39,410 nucleotides of DNA from UBA6120 sp964495145 (GTDB lineage Bacteria; Bacillota_I; Bacilli_A; RFN20; CAG-826), in the NCBI GenBank assembly GCA_964495145.1, contig CAZBUP010000011.1:1-39410 (forward strand), given 5' to 3'. Both the position numbers and the translations under genes were made by a program. Shown in pieces: positions 1 through 8,477 of this stretch (positions are counted from its first letter, which is position 1; every line of letters begins with the position of its first letter). Under the pieces are notes generated by a model, which searched no databases, was not told where the DNA came from, and saw nothing but the letters and a program-made list of their open reading frames with translations.

Positions 1-383
1 TCCTCATCGACGGCGACTTTCCATTGCACGTCTTTGTAGAGGCCGGAGCCGACGTTATGGATATCGACGTCAGTCACCAATAGGATTTCTTGTTCGATCA
101 TGGCATCGGCGTTGGTGGGAATGGTCGGCCGATTCAAAATCGATTTGCGGAAGAACTTGAAACTGAGCCCCAGCAGGATGGCGCTGACGCCGACGAAGAC
201 GAGGGCTTGTACCAAAAGCGGGACGTTGAGCAGCGCGAGGATAAAGGAAACGAGGGCCCCGCCGCAAAACCAAATGCTGACAAGCTGCGGTTCCGCCAAT
301 TCGATAATCAGCGCCAAAAGAAAGACGCCGGCCCAAAAATAGATGCCGATTTGCGGATCGGACAATAATCCGGACAGAATCAT
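1..383 (-). CDS. NfeD-like membrane protein, 3' end cut by window edge
   Basis: An open frame reads leftwards from an ATG at 383 to the window edge without a stop, giving about 127 residues. The product starts MILSGLLSDPQIGIYFWAG, has two or three hydrophobic helices in the first 75 residues (one containing LLALIIELAEPQLVSIW), and then a soluble segment beginning TNADAMIEQEILLVTDVD that looks like the start of the OB-fold typical of NfeD proteins. AAGGAG at about 393-398 lies about 9 bases upstream of this ATG; a second in-frame ATG at 389 is too close to it. NfeD proteins act with stomatin/SPFH-type membrane scaffolds, but the partner gene is not in view. Family assignment is from hydrophobic pattern and general resemblance, so moderate. 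Confidence 0.6.
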   Translation of the reverse strand, partial: MILSGLLSDPQIGIYFWAGVFLLALIIELAEPQLVSIWFCGGALVSFILALLNVPLLVQALVFVGVSAILLGLSFKFFRKSILNRPTIPTNADAMIEQEILLVTDVDIHNVGSGLYKDVQWKVAVDE

Positions 384-503
384 GATCATCACTCCTTCAG
401 TCGTGAATCGCACGACTATTACTTATTATACAATTATTCGCGCGCATGAATGAATACCTAATTTCGGACCAGTTTCCATCTTGTACATATTGCACAATCA
501 AGA

Positions 504-512
504 TGCTATAAT
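504..512 (+). promoter_or_regulatory. Extended -10 promoter of the Nudix gene, probably leaderless
   Basis: TG at 504-505, one base, then a perfect TATAAT at 507-512. No good -35 lies 16-18 bases upstream. The start ATG at 519 is seven bases after the -10, where transcription would be expected to begin, and no ribosome site precedes it. Confidence 0.65.
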
Positions 513-518
513 TTCACC

Positions 519-1124
519 ATGAACACCAGCCAATTCTATGACTTTGTCCTGAAAATCCATGGCATCGCCAAAATCGGGATGGTCTATTCCAAAGATCCCT
601 ACGCCATTGCCAATTACGAGGAAATCAACCAATTAAGCCGCGACATGCTCGAACAATTCATGAACGTCAAATTCGAGCGGCCGAGTTATTTCTCCCGCGA
701 AGTCTATCCGACGCCCAACGTCAGCGTCCGCACGATTGTCTTTGACGGACAGAACCGCGTCCTCTTGGTCAAAGAAGCCAAAGACGGCCTCTTTTCACTC
801 CCGGGCGGATGGTGCGACCTCTACGAAAGCCCAGCCGAAGCCGCCCGCAAGGAATGCCTTCAGGAAGCCGGGGCTCAAGTCAATGTCACGCGCCTGGTCG
901 GCTTGTTGAACCGCACCCCTGAAAAAGGTCCCTCGGGCATTCCCGAATACGTGGCCGTGTTCTTGGGCACTTTAGTCGGTCCGCTTGGCCAGATCGATTT
1001 TGAGACGACCGAAGCCGGTTTTTTCCCAATCGAACACCTGCCGCCACTATCCCATAAAGTTGCCGCCCACGTAGTGTATCGGATGATTGAAGCCGCTCGC
1101 AGCGGAGAAGTCATCTTTGACTAG
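519..1124 (+). CDS. Nudix hydrolase with N-terminal NUDIX_N-like domain
   Basis: The product has 201 residues. Residues 1-60 resemble the helical N-terminal domain found in a Firmicutes group of Nudix pyrophosphatases, and residues 65-195 are the Nudix fold. The Nudix box starts at GGWCDLYESPAEAARKE, matching G-x5-E-x7-(R)E, but continues CLQEAG, so one of the usual acidic metal ligands is Gln and the usual Arg is Lys. Family members hydrolyse nucleoside diphosphates linked to another moiety, such as ADP-ribose or NDP-sugars; the substrate here is unknown. It is followed after nine bases by the alpha-glucosidase gene with its own AGGAGG, so it heads that small operon. A role with a nucleotide sugar would fit the context but is inference. 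Confidence 0.85.
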   Translation: MNTSQFYDFVLKIHGIAKIGMVYSKDPYAIANYEEINQLSRDMLEQFMNVKFERPSYFSREVYPTPNVSVRTIVFDGQNRVLLVKEAKDGLFSLPGGWCDLYESPAEAARKECLQEAGAQVNVTRLVGLLNRTPEKGPSGIPEYVAVFLGTLVGPLGQIDFETTEAGFFPIEHLPPLSHKVAAHVVYRMIEAARSGEVIFD

Positions 1125-1133
1125 GAGGAGCCC

Positions 1134-2855
1134 ATGAAACGAATCTGGTGGAAAGAAGCCATCGGCTATGAGATTTATCCCCGCACCTTTTACGATAGTA
1201 ACGGCGATGGCATCGGGGATTTGCCGGGCATCATCGCCAAGCTTGATTATTTGCGTGACCTTGGCGTCACCCTGTTGTGGATTTGTCCGTTTTTCAAGTC
1301 GCCGATGGACGATTACGGCTATGACGTCTCCGATTTCATGACCGTGGATCCGATTTTCGGAAGCAACGACGATTTTAAGCAATTGCTCAAAGAAGCCCAC
1401 GCCCGCGACATGAAGGTCATCATCGACTTCGTGTTGAACCATACGAGCGACGAGCATCGCTGGTTTTTGGAAGCCAGACGGAACCGCTACGCCAAAGAAC
1501 GCCAATACTACATTTGGAAGGACCCGAAATACGACGAATACGGTAGCATGATTCCCCCCAACAACTGGGGTGGGTTTTTCTCCGAATCGGCATGGTCCTT
1601 CGATGAAAGCGCCAAACAATACTACATGCATATCTTTTCGAAGAAAATGCCGGATTTGAATTGGGAAAACCGTGGACTCCGGGATGAAATCTATGCCATC
1701 GCCCGCCACTGGCTTGACCAAGGCGTCGATGGTTTCCGCCTGGACGCCATCGCCCACTTGGCCAAGGAAACCGGCTTCAAGGATTCCACCCAAAAAGCCA
1801 ATCTCGAAGGGTTTACCCTCGATTTTGGGAAGTTTTCCTCGATTCCGCGCCTTTTTGACTACCTGCGCGAATTCAAAGAAGAAGTATTGATGAAGTACCC
1901 GCGCATCATGACCATTGGCGAAGTCGGGGGCATGGCTTCGACCGCCGACGCCCTCAAATACAGCAACACCCGCGACGGATCCTTAAACATGGTGTTCAAT
2001 TTCGACACCTGTTGGGAAAACGGCGCATACGGCAGTGACGAAAAACTCGACTACCAAATCACCACCAACGTTTTGAACCTGAAGCGACTGTTCAAAAAAT
2101 GGTACGACGATTGTTCGGGGAAAGCCTGGCTCCCGCTTTATTGGGGCAACCACGACCATCCCCGGGTCGTATCCCAATACGGGAGCGTCCGCTACCGGAA
2201 TGAATCGGCCAAGATGCTGGCGACCACGCTTTTGTTCATGTACGGAACGCCGTTTCTCTATAACGGCGAGGAAATCGGCATGAGCAACGTCGACTATACG
2301 CGGATTACCGATTTCAAAGACGTGTCGGCCTTGAATTATGCCCGCAAGGCCAGCAACCGTTTATCCGAAGAACAGATATTGCGGTTCCTAAAAAGGACTT
2401 CGCGCGTCAACGCCCGGACCCCGATGCAATGGACCGCGGGACTCCAAGCCGGCTTCTCGAGCGCGACTCCCGACCAAAAGGTCAACAGCAACTACGTGAC
2501 CGTCAACGTCGCCGGAGAACTGGAAGATCCCGACTCGATTCTCAATTTTTATAAAAAAGCCATTGCCATCCGGAAAGACCCCATCGTCCTAGACGCCGTC
2601 CTTGACGGCCCCTTCGAATTGATCGAGCCCGATCATCCCGACGTGTTCGCCTACATCCATCGGTCCGTTAAGCCGCTACTGGTCATCAGCAACTTTCGTT
2701 CTTATGAGGTGGCCTTCCGCTTGAGCCATCGGATTCGCAAGATTTTACTTCACAACTACCCAACCATGGAAAAGCGCGGCTTGATGCTGCAGCTCCGGCC
2801 GTTTGAAAGCTACTTGTTGGAGTTGGAACCGCCGTCAGCCTTGGGCCATGAATAA
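1134..2855 (+). CDS. malL: GH13 alpha-glucosidase (family 31 type), intracellular
   Basis: The product has 573 residues, the usual length for oligo-1,6-glucosidase/alpha-glucosidase enzymes, and no signal peptide. The four GH13 regions are present: DFVLNHTSD near residue 98, GFRLDAIAH with nucleophile Asp204, GEVGG with acid/base Glu263, and GNHDHPR with His340-Asp341. The residue after the nucleophile is Ala; in this subfamily Val there goes with alpha-1,6 preference and Ala or Thr with alpha-1,4 preference, so a maltose/maltodextrin substrate is likely. AGGAGG lies just before the start. Its last eight bases overlap the start of the PucR-type regulator gene. It would hydrolyse imported malto-oligosaccharides from the non-reducing end to glucose. 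Trehalose-6-phosphate hydrolase is a less likely alternative, because no phosphotransferase genes are nearby. Confidence 0.88.
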   Translation: MKRIWWKEAIGYEIYPRTFYDSNGDGIGDLPGIIAKLDYLRDLGVTLLWICPFFKSPMDDYGYDVSDFMTVDPIFGSNDDFKQLLKEAHARDMKVIIDFVLNHTSDEHRWFLEARRNRYAKERQYYIWKDPKYDEYGSMIPPNNWGGFFSESAWSFDESAKQYYMHIFSKKMPDLNWENRGLRDEIYAIARHWLDQGVDGFRLDAIAHLAKETGFKDSTQKANLEGFTLDFGKFSSIPRLFDYLREFKEEVLMKYPRIMTIGEVGGMASTADALKYSNTRDGSLNMVFNFDTCWENGAYGSDEKLDYQITTNVLNLKRLFKKWYDDCSGKAWLPLYWGNHDHPRVVSQYGSVRYRNESAKMLATTLLFMYGTPFLYNGEEIGMSNVDYTRITDFKDVSALNYARKASNRLSEEQILRFLKRTSRVNARTPMQWTAGLQAGFSSATPDQKVNSNYVTVNVAGELEDPDSILNFYKKAIAIRKDPIVLDAVLDGPFELIEPDHPDVFAYIHRSVKPLLVISNFRSYEVAFRLSHRIRKILLHNYPTMEKRGLMLQLRPFESYLLELEPPSALGHE

Positions 2856-3408
2856 ATACTTTCTTTTCAAATCGGAACAGCCAATCCCTAGCGATTCCTT
2901 CAAAGAATTGATCGCGGCCACTTATCGAGACCGTTGGTCGCTGGTCTTTCGGGACCGCCATCGGGGTTATATCTTGTCCGACGGCGCCTTTTATGATGCC
3001 TTGACGGTATTGCTGCCGTTATTCAACACCGATTTAGGATTGTCGATCACCGTGGTCGTGTCCCATGTACTCGACGATTTGTCGCAACAAGTTTTGGAGG
3101 CTGCCCACCGCTATTATCGGCAAAGCTGCCGCCATCTGGGCGAAGTCGTCCTCGACCGCTTGGCCAGCGGCGACCGCCGCATGCTCGAGGGCGTCCGCCA
3201 TCAATTCGAGGGAGTGCCCCGGGAACTCCTCTTGACGGCGACGGCTTTCATTGAATCGGGTCTCAATGCCACCCGGGCTTCCAAAAAACTCTACATCCAT
3301 CGCAATACCTTCAACTACCGGTTGCAAAAATTCATCGAATGGACCAGCCTCGACATTCGCGATTATCATCACGCGTTTTATTTTCGGTTGAGCCAAATCA
3401 ATCTTTAG
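2848..3408 (+). CDS. PucR/CdaR-type helix-turn-helix regulator, short form
   Basis: The chosen ATG at 2848 overlaps the end of the alpha-glucosidase gene (stop at 2855) and gives 186 residues starting MNKYFLFKSEQPIPSD; a longer reading from 2803 would run inside the glucosidase coding region. The C-terminal 60 residues, with LLLTATAFIESGLN, KLYIHRNTFNYRLQKF and a final LRL-like turn, match the PucR-type HTH (HTH_30), which normally ends large regulators. Residues 1-110 are an unrecognised domain, possibly a shrunken version of the middle domain of CdaR/PucR proteins. Position between the glucosidase and the ABC transporter suggests that it controls the maltodextrin genes. The HTH is confident; the target is inferred. 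Confidence 0.8.
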   Translation: MNKYFLFKSEQPIPSDSFKELIAATYRDRWSLVFRDRHRGYILSDGAFYDALTVLLPLFNTDLGLSITVVVSHVLDDLSQQVLEAAHRYYRQSCRHLGEVVLDRLASGDRRMLEGVRHQFEGVPRELLLTATAFIESGLNATRASKKLYIHRNTFNYRLQKFIEWTSLDIRDYHHAFYFRLSQINL

Positions 3409-3452
3409 ACATTAAATTTGTGCACGTTGAACAAATCAACTGTATTTGGTTG

Positions 3453-3461
3453 TGATATATT
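3453..3461 (+). promoter_or_regulatory. Extended -10 promoter of the MalK-like gene
   Basis: TG at 3453-3454, one base, then TATATT at 3456-3461. There is no convincing -35. GAGGT at 3471-3475 is the ribosome site for the ATG at 3482. Confidence 0.55.
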
Positions 3462-3481
3462 GTTCGTAGTGAGGTAATTTT

Positions 3482-4579
3482 ATGGCAGATGTCATTTTAA
3501 AAGGCATTAACAAGATTTATGACAACAACGTGCAAGCCGTCTTCGATTTCAACCTTGAAATCAAGGACAAGGAATTCGTCGTCTTCGTCGGACCGTCCGG
3601 TTGTGGCAAATCAACCACCCTGCGCATGATCGCCGGCTTGGAAGACATCACCTCGGGCGAACTATTCATCGACGGGAAACTGATGAACGACGTCACCCCG
3701 AAAGACCGCGATATCGCCATGGTGTTCCAAAGCTATGCTTTGTACCCGCACATGTCGGTTTATGACAACATGGCGTTTGGGCTCAAGATCCGCCACTTGC
3801 CGAAAAAGGAAATCGACGAGCGCGTCCATGAAGCGGCGCGCATCCTCGAAATCGAGCAATTCCTCGATCGGAAACCGAAAGCCCTGTCGGGCGGGCAACG
3901 CCAACGGGTCGCCCTCGGCCGAGCCATCGTCCGCCACGCCAAAGTGTTCTTGATGGACGAACCGCTTTCCAACCTCGATGCCAAGCTCCGGGTTCAGATG
4001 CGGGCCGAAATCATCCGGCTCCACGAACGGCTTGACGCGACCACCATCTACGTCACTCATGACCAGACCGAAGCCATGACCATGGCCACCCGCATCGTGG
4101 TCATGAAAGCCGGCTATATTCAACAAATCGGCGCTCCAATCGACATTTATCACAATCCGGCCAACTTGTTCGTGGCCTCGTTCATCGGGGCTCCGGCCAT
4201 GAATTTGATGGATGGCGTCTACAGCAAGGGCACCATTTCGCTCGACGCGGCCACCAAGGTCAAACTACCGGAAAAATTCCATCAGGCTTTGAAAAACTAT
4301 GAAGGCAAGACCGTCGTCTTCGGCATTCGTCCAGAGGACGTGCGCGGCGACGATGCCGATTTGGCCACTAAGTTTGCCGAAGCCGGCTACGACGTCGAAA
4401 TCAAAGTGGCGGAATTGCTCGGGCATGAATACGTCCTCCATTCGGATTTAGCCGGAAGCAACATCATCAGCAAAGTCCAAGCCATCAAACCCCATTACAT
4501 CGGCGACAAACTGAAGATTTTCTTTGATCTCGACAAAGCCCACGTCTTTGACAAAGACACGACCAACGTCATCATCTAA
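3482..4579 (+). CDS. ABC transporter ATP-binding protein, MsmX/MalK/UgpC type
   Basis: The product has 365 residues, the normal length for sugar-importer ATPases that end in a TOBE regulatory domain. Walker A GPSGCGKSTT is near residues 37-46, the signature LSGGQRQRVALG near 135, Walker B VFLMDEPLSNLD near 156, and the switch VTHDQTEAM near 190. Residues 240-365 form the TOBE-containing C-terminal domain (for example FGIRPEDV). It would energise the MalF-MalG channel encoded downstream, and proteins of this type often serve several sugar importers. It has its own promoter and is separated from malE by a strong terminator at 4595-4622, so it is expressed apart from the other transporter parts, which fits a shared ATPase. 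Confidence 0.93.
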   Translation: MADVILKGINKIYDNNVQAVFDFNLEIKDKEFVVFVGPSGCGKSTTLRMIAGLEDITSGELFIDGKLMNDVTPKDRDIAMVFQSYALYPHMSVYDNMAFGLKIRHLPKKEIDERVHEAARILEIEQFLDRKPKALSGGQRQRVALGRAIVRHAKVFLMDEPLSNLDAKLRVQMRAEIIRLHERLDATTIYVTHDQTEAMTMATRIVVMKAGYIQQIGAPIDIYHNPANLFVASFIGAPAMNLMDGVYSKGTISLDAATKVKLPEKFHQALKNYEGKTVVFGIRPEDVRGDDADLATKFAEAGYDVEIKVAELLGHEYVLHSDLAGSNIISKVQAIKPHYIGDKLKIFFDLDKAHVFDKDTTNVII

Positions 4580-4594
4580 TTGAAATTAGCTAGG

Positions 4595-4622
4595 AAAAGG
4601 CCACCTTCGGGTGGCTTTTTTT
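4595..4622 (+). terminator. Intrinsic terminator after the MalK-like gene
   Basis: Perfect stem GCCACC (4600-4605) and GGTGGC (4610-4615) closed by a TTCG tetraloop and followed by seven T. The A-run before it could pair with the T-run, so it may work in both directions. Confidence 0.93.
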
Positions 4623-4668
4623 GTTGGCCAAGGCCTCAAACAAATGTGAAAGGGGTTCCAATTTCATA

Positions 4669-4696
4669 TTTACATAAATAACAAATAACTTATAAT
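4669..4696 (+). promoter_or_regulatory. malE operon promoter
   Basis: TTTACA at 4669-4674, a 16-base spacer, and a perfect TATAAT at 4691-4696. A leader of about 100 bases follows before the malE start. The promoter is flanked by loosely symmetrical arms (TTTACATAAATA at 4669 and TATTTGTAGTAAA-like sequence ending near 4708) that could bind a regulator; this last point is weak. Confidence 0.75.
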
Positions 4697-4802
4697 ATTT
4701 GTAGTAAACAAGAGTTCGTTCGAGTTTGCCAGTGTAGACTTTGTTTTTTGAAAAGTTGTTGTCGTGGCAACCTCACGAAATGGAAAGGAGCAAACGAATT
4801 TC

Positions 4803-5993
4803 ATGTTGAAAAAGTTCTCTTACGTGGCCGCTGCCGGCATTATGCTGGCCGCTTTGGCGGGATGCGGTCCCAAAACCGAGGTTACCTTAAAGGTATGGCA
4901 ACCTCAAATGGAGCAAGAATTGCTCGCCGGCATGGCGGAAGATTTCCAAGCCCTGCATCCGGAATGGGTCATCACCTTTGATTTTGGCGTTGTCGAAGAA
5001 CCCGATCTCAAAACGACTCTGACCGTCGATGTTGAAGCCGGTGCCGACGTCTTTGCTTTCCCGGATGACCAACTGGTCGATCTCATTAACGCCGGGGCCT
5101 TGGCCGAAGTCCAACAATACAAATCGGTCGTTGAAGCCCGCGACGTCGAATGGGCCGTCGATGCGGCCACCAAAGCCGGCAAGCTCTACGCTTACCCGGA
5201 AACCGCTGACAATGGCTATTTCCTCTATTACGATGCCAGCAAACTGTCCGCCACCGACGTCTTGACGATGGATGCCATCCTCGACAAGGCCGATGACTTG
5301 GATAAGAGCATCCTGTTTGATCCGGCCGGCGGATGGCAATCCGCGGCTTGGTTCTTAAACACCGGTTCCATCACCTATGATGGCACCACCCAAACCTGCT
5401 CTTGGAACAACGCGGCCGGTTTGACCGCCGCCGAAGGCATGTGGGAAGCTTATGGCCGTGAGAGAATCCTCTCCAGCGGCGATCACGCCAACCTCTACGC
5501 CGATGGCAGCATCATCGCCTCGGTGACCGGCACTTGGAATGCCACCGCGATTTCCGCCGTCCTCGGCGACAACTACGCGGCGACCAAGCTTCCGACCTTC
5601 ACCAATGGTGACAACGTGCAACAACAACTCGGTTCCTTCGTCGGTGCCAAACTTGTCGGCGTCAACGCTTATAGCGATTGCCTCGAACAAGCCCACGCTT
5701 TTGCCGAATTCATCACCAACGAAACCAACCAACTCGAACGGGCTTTGGTCCGTGGTCTTGGACCTTCGAACCTCAACGCCGGCGCCTCCGAAGAATTAGC
5801 TTCGAACGTCGCTCTGTCCGGTTTGGCGGCTCAAGCCCCCTATGGCGTCCTGCAATCAACCGCCGTCGGTAGTTCCTTCTGGGATCCGATGGGTGCCTTC
5901 ACCAACGCCGTTAGAGATCAAGACTTAGGTGAATTTGAAGATATGCAAGCGATGTTAGACGCGCTGGTGGCTCAGATTACCGCTACCGCTTAA
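4803..5993 (+). CDS. malE: Maltodextrin-type ABC transporter solute-binding lipoprotein
   Basis: The start at 4803 gives 396 residues and places a lipoprotein signal at the N-terminus: MLKKF, a hydrophobic stretch, then LAALAGCG with the lipobox Cys at about residue 20. A longer reading from 4764 would bury the signal and is rejected. AAAGGAG at 4784-4790 is 12 bases upstream. The mature part starts with VTLKVWQPQMEQELL, typical of family-1 sugar-binding proteins, and contains DADVFAFPDDQL-like and FVGAKLVGVNAYS segments seen in MalE-type proteins. It would capture malto-oligosaccharides at the outer face of the membrane and hand them to MalF-MalG, which are encoded directly downstream. The exact ligand is inferred from the GH13 and GH77 neighbours. 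Confidence 0.88.
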   Translation: MLKKFSYVAAAGIMLAALAGCGPKTEVTLKVWQPQMEQELLAGMAEDFQALHPEWVITFDFGVVEEPDLKTTLTVDVEAGADVFAFPDDQLVDLINAGALAEVQQYKSVVEARDVEWAVDAATKAGKLYAYPETADNGYFLYYDASKLSATDVLTMDAILDKADDLDKSILFDPAGGWQSAAWFLNTGSITYDGTTQTCSWNNAAGLTAAEGMWEAYGRERILSSGDHANLYADGSIIASVTGTWNATAISAVLGDNYAATKLPTFTNGDNVQQQLGSFVGAKLVGVNAYSDCLEQAHAFAEFITNETNQLERALVRGLGPSNLNAGASEELASNVALSGLAAQAPYGVLQSTAVGSSFWDPMGAFTNAVRDQDLGEFEDMQAMLDALVAQITATA

Positions 5994-6016
5994 CACCCGA
6001 TCCGATTACTAAAACA

Positions 6017-6046
6017 CATACCGGGCAAAGCAATTTGCCCGGTATG
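6017..6046 (+). repeat. Perfect 13-bp hairpin between malE and malF
   Basis: CATACCGGGCAAA (6017-6029) pairs fully with TTTGCCCGGTATG (6034-6046) around a GCAA tetraloop, which is of the stable GNRA class. There is no T-run, and the malF ribosome site (AAAGGAG) starts within ten bases. It therefore looks like an mRNA-stabilising or processing structure, or partial attenuator, rather than a full terminator. Such structures let the binding protein be made in excess over the channel. Confidence 0.85.
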
Positions 6047-6063
6047 CTTAAAGGAGCCAAGGC

Positions 6064-7605
6064 ATGAATAAAGAAGCGACGCGCTTGCCGCTGTGGAAAT
6101 GGTTGGCAATCGGCACATACGATTTTTTGAAGAAAATCGTCCTGTACATCCTTGATTTCATTTGGACGATCATCAAAGCTTTTCTAAATATTTTTGTGGG
6201 GCTTTATAAAGGTGTCGTATACATCGGCAAAGCTATTTATAAGGGCTGCAAATCGTATATCCAAATATTCATCAAAGGCAACTGGAAAACCCGATTATCC
6301 TTTTTAATGATGGGGTCGGGCAGCCTTTTCAACCATCAAGTCATCAAAGGCTTAATTTATCTCGGCTTGCAAGTCGGCTTCGTCTTGATGATGGTCTTCT
6401 TCGGTTGGAATTACCTTTACCAAATCGGAACCTTGGGAACCGACGTGCCCGTTCCCGGCTATTATGATTCGGAACTCGGCGTGTACGTGCCGGCCGTGCG
6501 CGGCGACAACTCAATGCTGATCTTGCTTTTCTCAGTCATGGTCATCATGTTGATCATCGCCTTCTTGATTTTCTACGGCAAAAACGTTCGTCTGGCTTAT
6601 CAAAACCAACGATTGGTGGCTGAAGGAAAGAAACCTTCGACCATGAAGGAAGATATCCATGAGCTGCTCGACAACAAATTCCACATCACGGTGTTGTCGA
6701 TCCCGACCTTGACGGCATTTGCTTTCACGATTCTGCCTTTGATCTTCATGGTGCTGATCGCCTTCACGAACTTTGACCGAAGCCATCAGCCGCCCGGATC
6801 CCTGTTTACCTGGGTCGGACTTGACAACTTCATCAATATGTTCAACGGGAGCAACGCTTTCTATAGCAATCTTCCGAAAACCCTGTTTGAAATTTTGAAA
6901 TGGTCCTTGATTTGGGCCGTCTTCGCCACCTTCTTAAACTATATCTTCGGCATGGTCCTCGCTTTGATGATCAATAAAAAAGGCATCCATTTGAAGAAGA
7001 TGTGGCGGACGATCTTCGTCATCACCATCGCCGTCCCGCAATTCATCAGTCTCTTGGTCGTCGCCCGCATTCTCGACGACGCCGGCCCGATCGTCGCCCT
7101 TTTGAAAGATCTCGGCTGGGTCAAGAATAACTTTACCTTCTTCGGCAATGGGACGAGCGCCCGCATCACCGTCATCGTCGTTAACCTGTGGGTCGGCGTT
7201 CCCTACACGATGCTGATCACTTCCGGCATCTTGATGAACATCCCGGCCGACCTATACGAGAGCGCGACCATCGATGGGGCCGGACCGCTGACCAAATTCT
7301 TCAAGATCACTCTCCCCTACATGCTGTTTGTCACCGGACCCTACTTGGTAACGGCCTTCATCGGCAACATCAATAACTTCAACGTCATTTACTTCCTGAC
7401 CGGCGGCGGACCCAGTTCCTTGAATTTGTTCCGCGCCGGGGAAACCGATTTGTTGGTCACCTGGCTCTTTAAGTTGACCGTCAACGAATCCGATTATAAG
7501 ATGGCCTCCACCTTGGGCATCTTGATTTTCGCCATCAGCAGCTTCATCTCGCTGGTGATGTTCTCTAAGACAAGCGCCATGCAGAAGGAGGATCAATTCC
7601 AATGA
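6064..7605 (+). CDS. malF: Maltodextrin ABC transporter permease, MalF type
   Basis: The product has 513 residues, longer than most Gram-positive MalF-like permeases. It has a long amphipathic and hydrophobic N-terminal region (residues 1-80), a membrane helix near 98-120, an external segment, another helix near 150-170, and then the six-helix permease core from about residue 225. The EAA loop, containing ESATIDGAGPLTKFF, is near residue 398 and would contact the ATPase. A further hallmark is TFSNFDRS-like sequence after the first core helices. The start has AAAGGAG upstream. Its last four bases overlap malG (ATGA), so the two channel halves are translationally coupled. The extra N-terminal helices recall the additional MalF helices of enteric bacteria. 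Confidence 0.92.
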   Translation: MNKEATRLPLWKWLAIGTYDFLKKIVLYILDFIWTIIKAFLNIFVGLYKGVVYIGKAIYKGCKSYIQIFIKGNWKTRLSFLMMGSGSLFNHQVIKGLIYLGLQVGFVLMMVFFGWNYLYQIGTLGTDVPVPGYYDSELGVYVPAVRGDNSMLILLFSVMVIMLIIAFLIFYGKNVRLAYQNQRLVAEGKKPSTMKEDIHELLDNKFHITVLSIPTLTAFAFTILPLIFMVLIAFTNFDRSHQPPGSLFTWVGLDNFINMFNGSNAFYSNLPKTLFEILKWSLIWAVFATFLNYIFGMVLALMINKKGIHLKKMWRTIFVITIAVPQFISLLVVARILDDAGPIVALLKDLGWVKNNFTFFGNGTSARITVIVVNLWVGVPYTMLITSGILMNIPADLYESATIDGAGPLTKFFKITLPYMLFVTGPYLVTAFIGNINNFNVIYFLTGGGPSSLNLFRAGETDLLVTWLFKLTVNESDYKMASTLGILIFAISSFISLVMFSKTSAMQKEDQFQ

Positions 7606-8474
7606 TTAAGAGTCGCAAATGGGCTGAAATCGTCAGCAACACGATCATCTATACGATATTGACCCTCATGAGCATCATTTGGCTCGTCCCGATTTTCTGG
7701 TTGGTGCTCCAATCGTTCAAACTGAACGACATTGGCGGCAGCAGCGGCCTCTCGACCAGCTTCTTCCCGGCCACCTACACCTTCAACAATTATGTGAACC
7801 TGTTCGTGTTCAACGCCGCCGACCAAGTCAAATTCCCCTTGTGGTTCTTGAACACCCTCATCGTGGCGGCGATTACCTGCGTCATCTCGACCATCCTCGT
7901 GTTGATGACCAGCTACGCCTTCTCGCGGTTGAACTTCAAGTCCCGCAAGCCGATGATGAAAATCATCTTGATCCTGGGGATGTTCCCCGGCTTCATGACG
8001 ATGATCGCCATCTACCACATTTTGAAGCTCATCGGTTTGACCGGTTCCATCTGGGGCTTGGTCCTCGTCTATAGCGGCGGGGCGGCCATGGGCTATTACA
8101 TCTCTAAAGGCTTCTTCGACACCATTCCCAAGTCGATTGACGAAGCGGCGATGATCGACGGGGCCAGCAAATCGCAGATTTTCTGGCAAATCACCCTTCC
8201 TTTGTCGAAACCGATCGTCATCTACACGGCCTTAACGTCGTTCATCGGTCCGTGGGGCGACTTTATTTTCGCCCGTTTGATGTTAGGCGACAACCTCGAT
8301 AGCTATACGGTTGCCCGCGGCCTTTATTGGATGATTACCCGCGAAAATATCCAGACTTATTTCACCCGGTTTTGTGCCGGGGCAGTCATCATCGCCATCC
8401 CGATCACGTTGCTATTCATTTGGATGCAGAAATATTACGTCAGTGGCGTCACCGGCGGTTCTGTCAAAGGTTAG
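7602..8474 (+). CDS. malG: Maltodextrin ABC transporter permease, MalG type
   Basis: The product has 290 residues with six membrane helices, the family norm. The EAA loop IDEAAMIDGASKSQIFW lies near residues 179-195 and is followed by LPLSKPI, as in MalG proteins. The start ATG overlaps the malF stop by four bases and is preceded by GAAGGAGG. With MalF it forms the membrane channel. The amylase lipoprotein gene begins three bases after its stop, so both probably share a transcript. Confidence 0.92.
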   Translation: MIKSRKWAEIVSNTIIYTILTLMSIIWLVPIFWLVLQSFKLNDIGGSSGLSTSFFPATYTFNNYVNLFVFNAADQVKFPLWFLNTLIVAAITCVISTILVLMTSYAFSRLNFKSRKPMMKIILILGMFPGFMTMIAIYHILKLIGLTGSIWGLVLVYSGGAAMGYYISKGFFDTIPKSIDEAAMIDGASKSQIFWQITLPLSKPIVIYTALTSFIGPWGDFIFARLMLGDNLDSYTVARGLYWMITRENIQTYFTRFCAGAVIIAIPITLLFIWMQKYYVSGVTGGSVKG

Positions 8475-8477
8475 GTC

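Noticed and set aside
1047..1793. Long open frame on the minus strand (248 codons)
   Set aside because: It lies opposite the GH13 glucosidase, whose catalytic motifs are unmistakable, and its translation has the Asp/Gly/Val bias of an antisense frame.
4764..4802. Upstream start for the malE-like protein
   Set aside because: It would put 13 hydrophilic residues before the lipoprotein signal; the ATG at 4803 follows AAAGGAG and begins the signal properly.
7593..8189. Minus-strand open frame of 198 codons
   Set aside because: It is antisense to malG and yields a hydrophilic His/Glu-rich chain without domains or a ribosome site.
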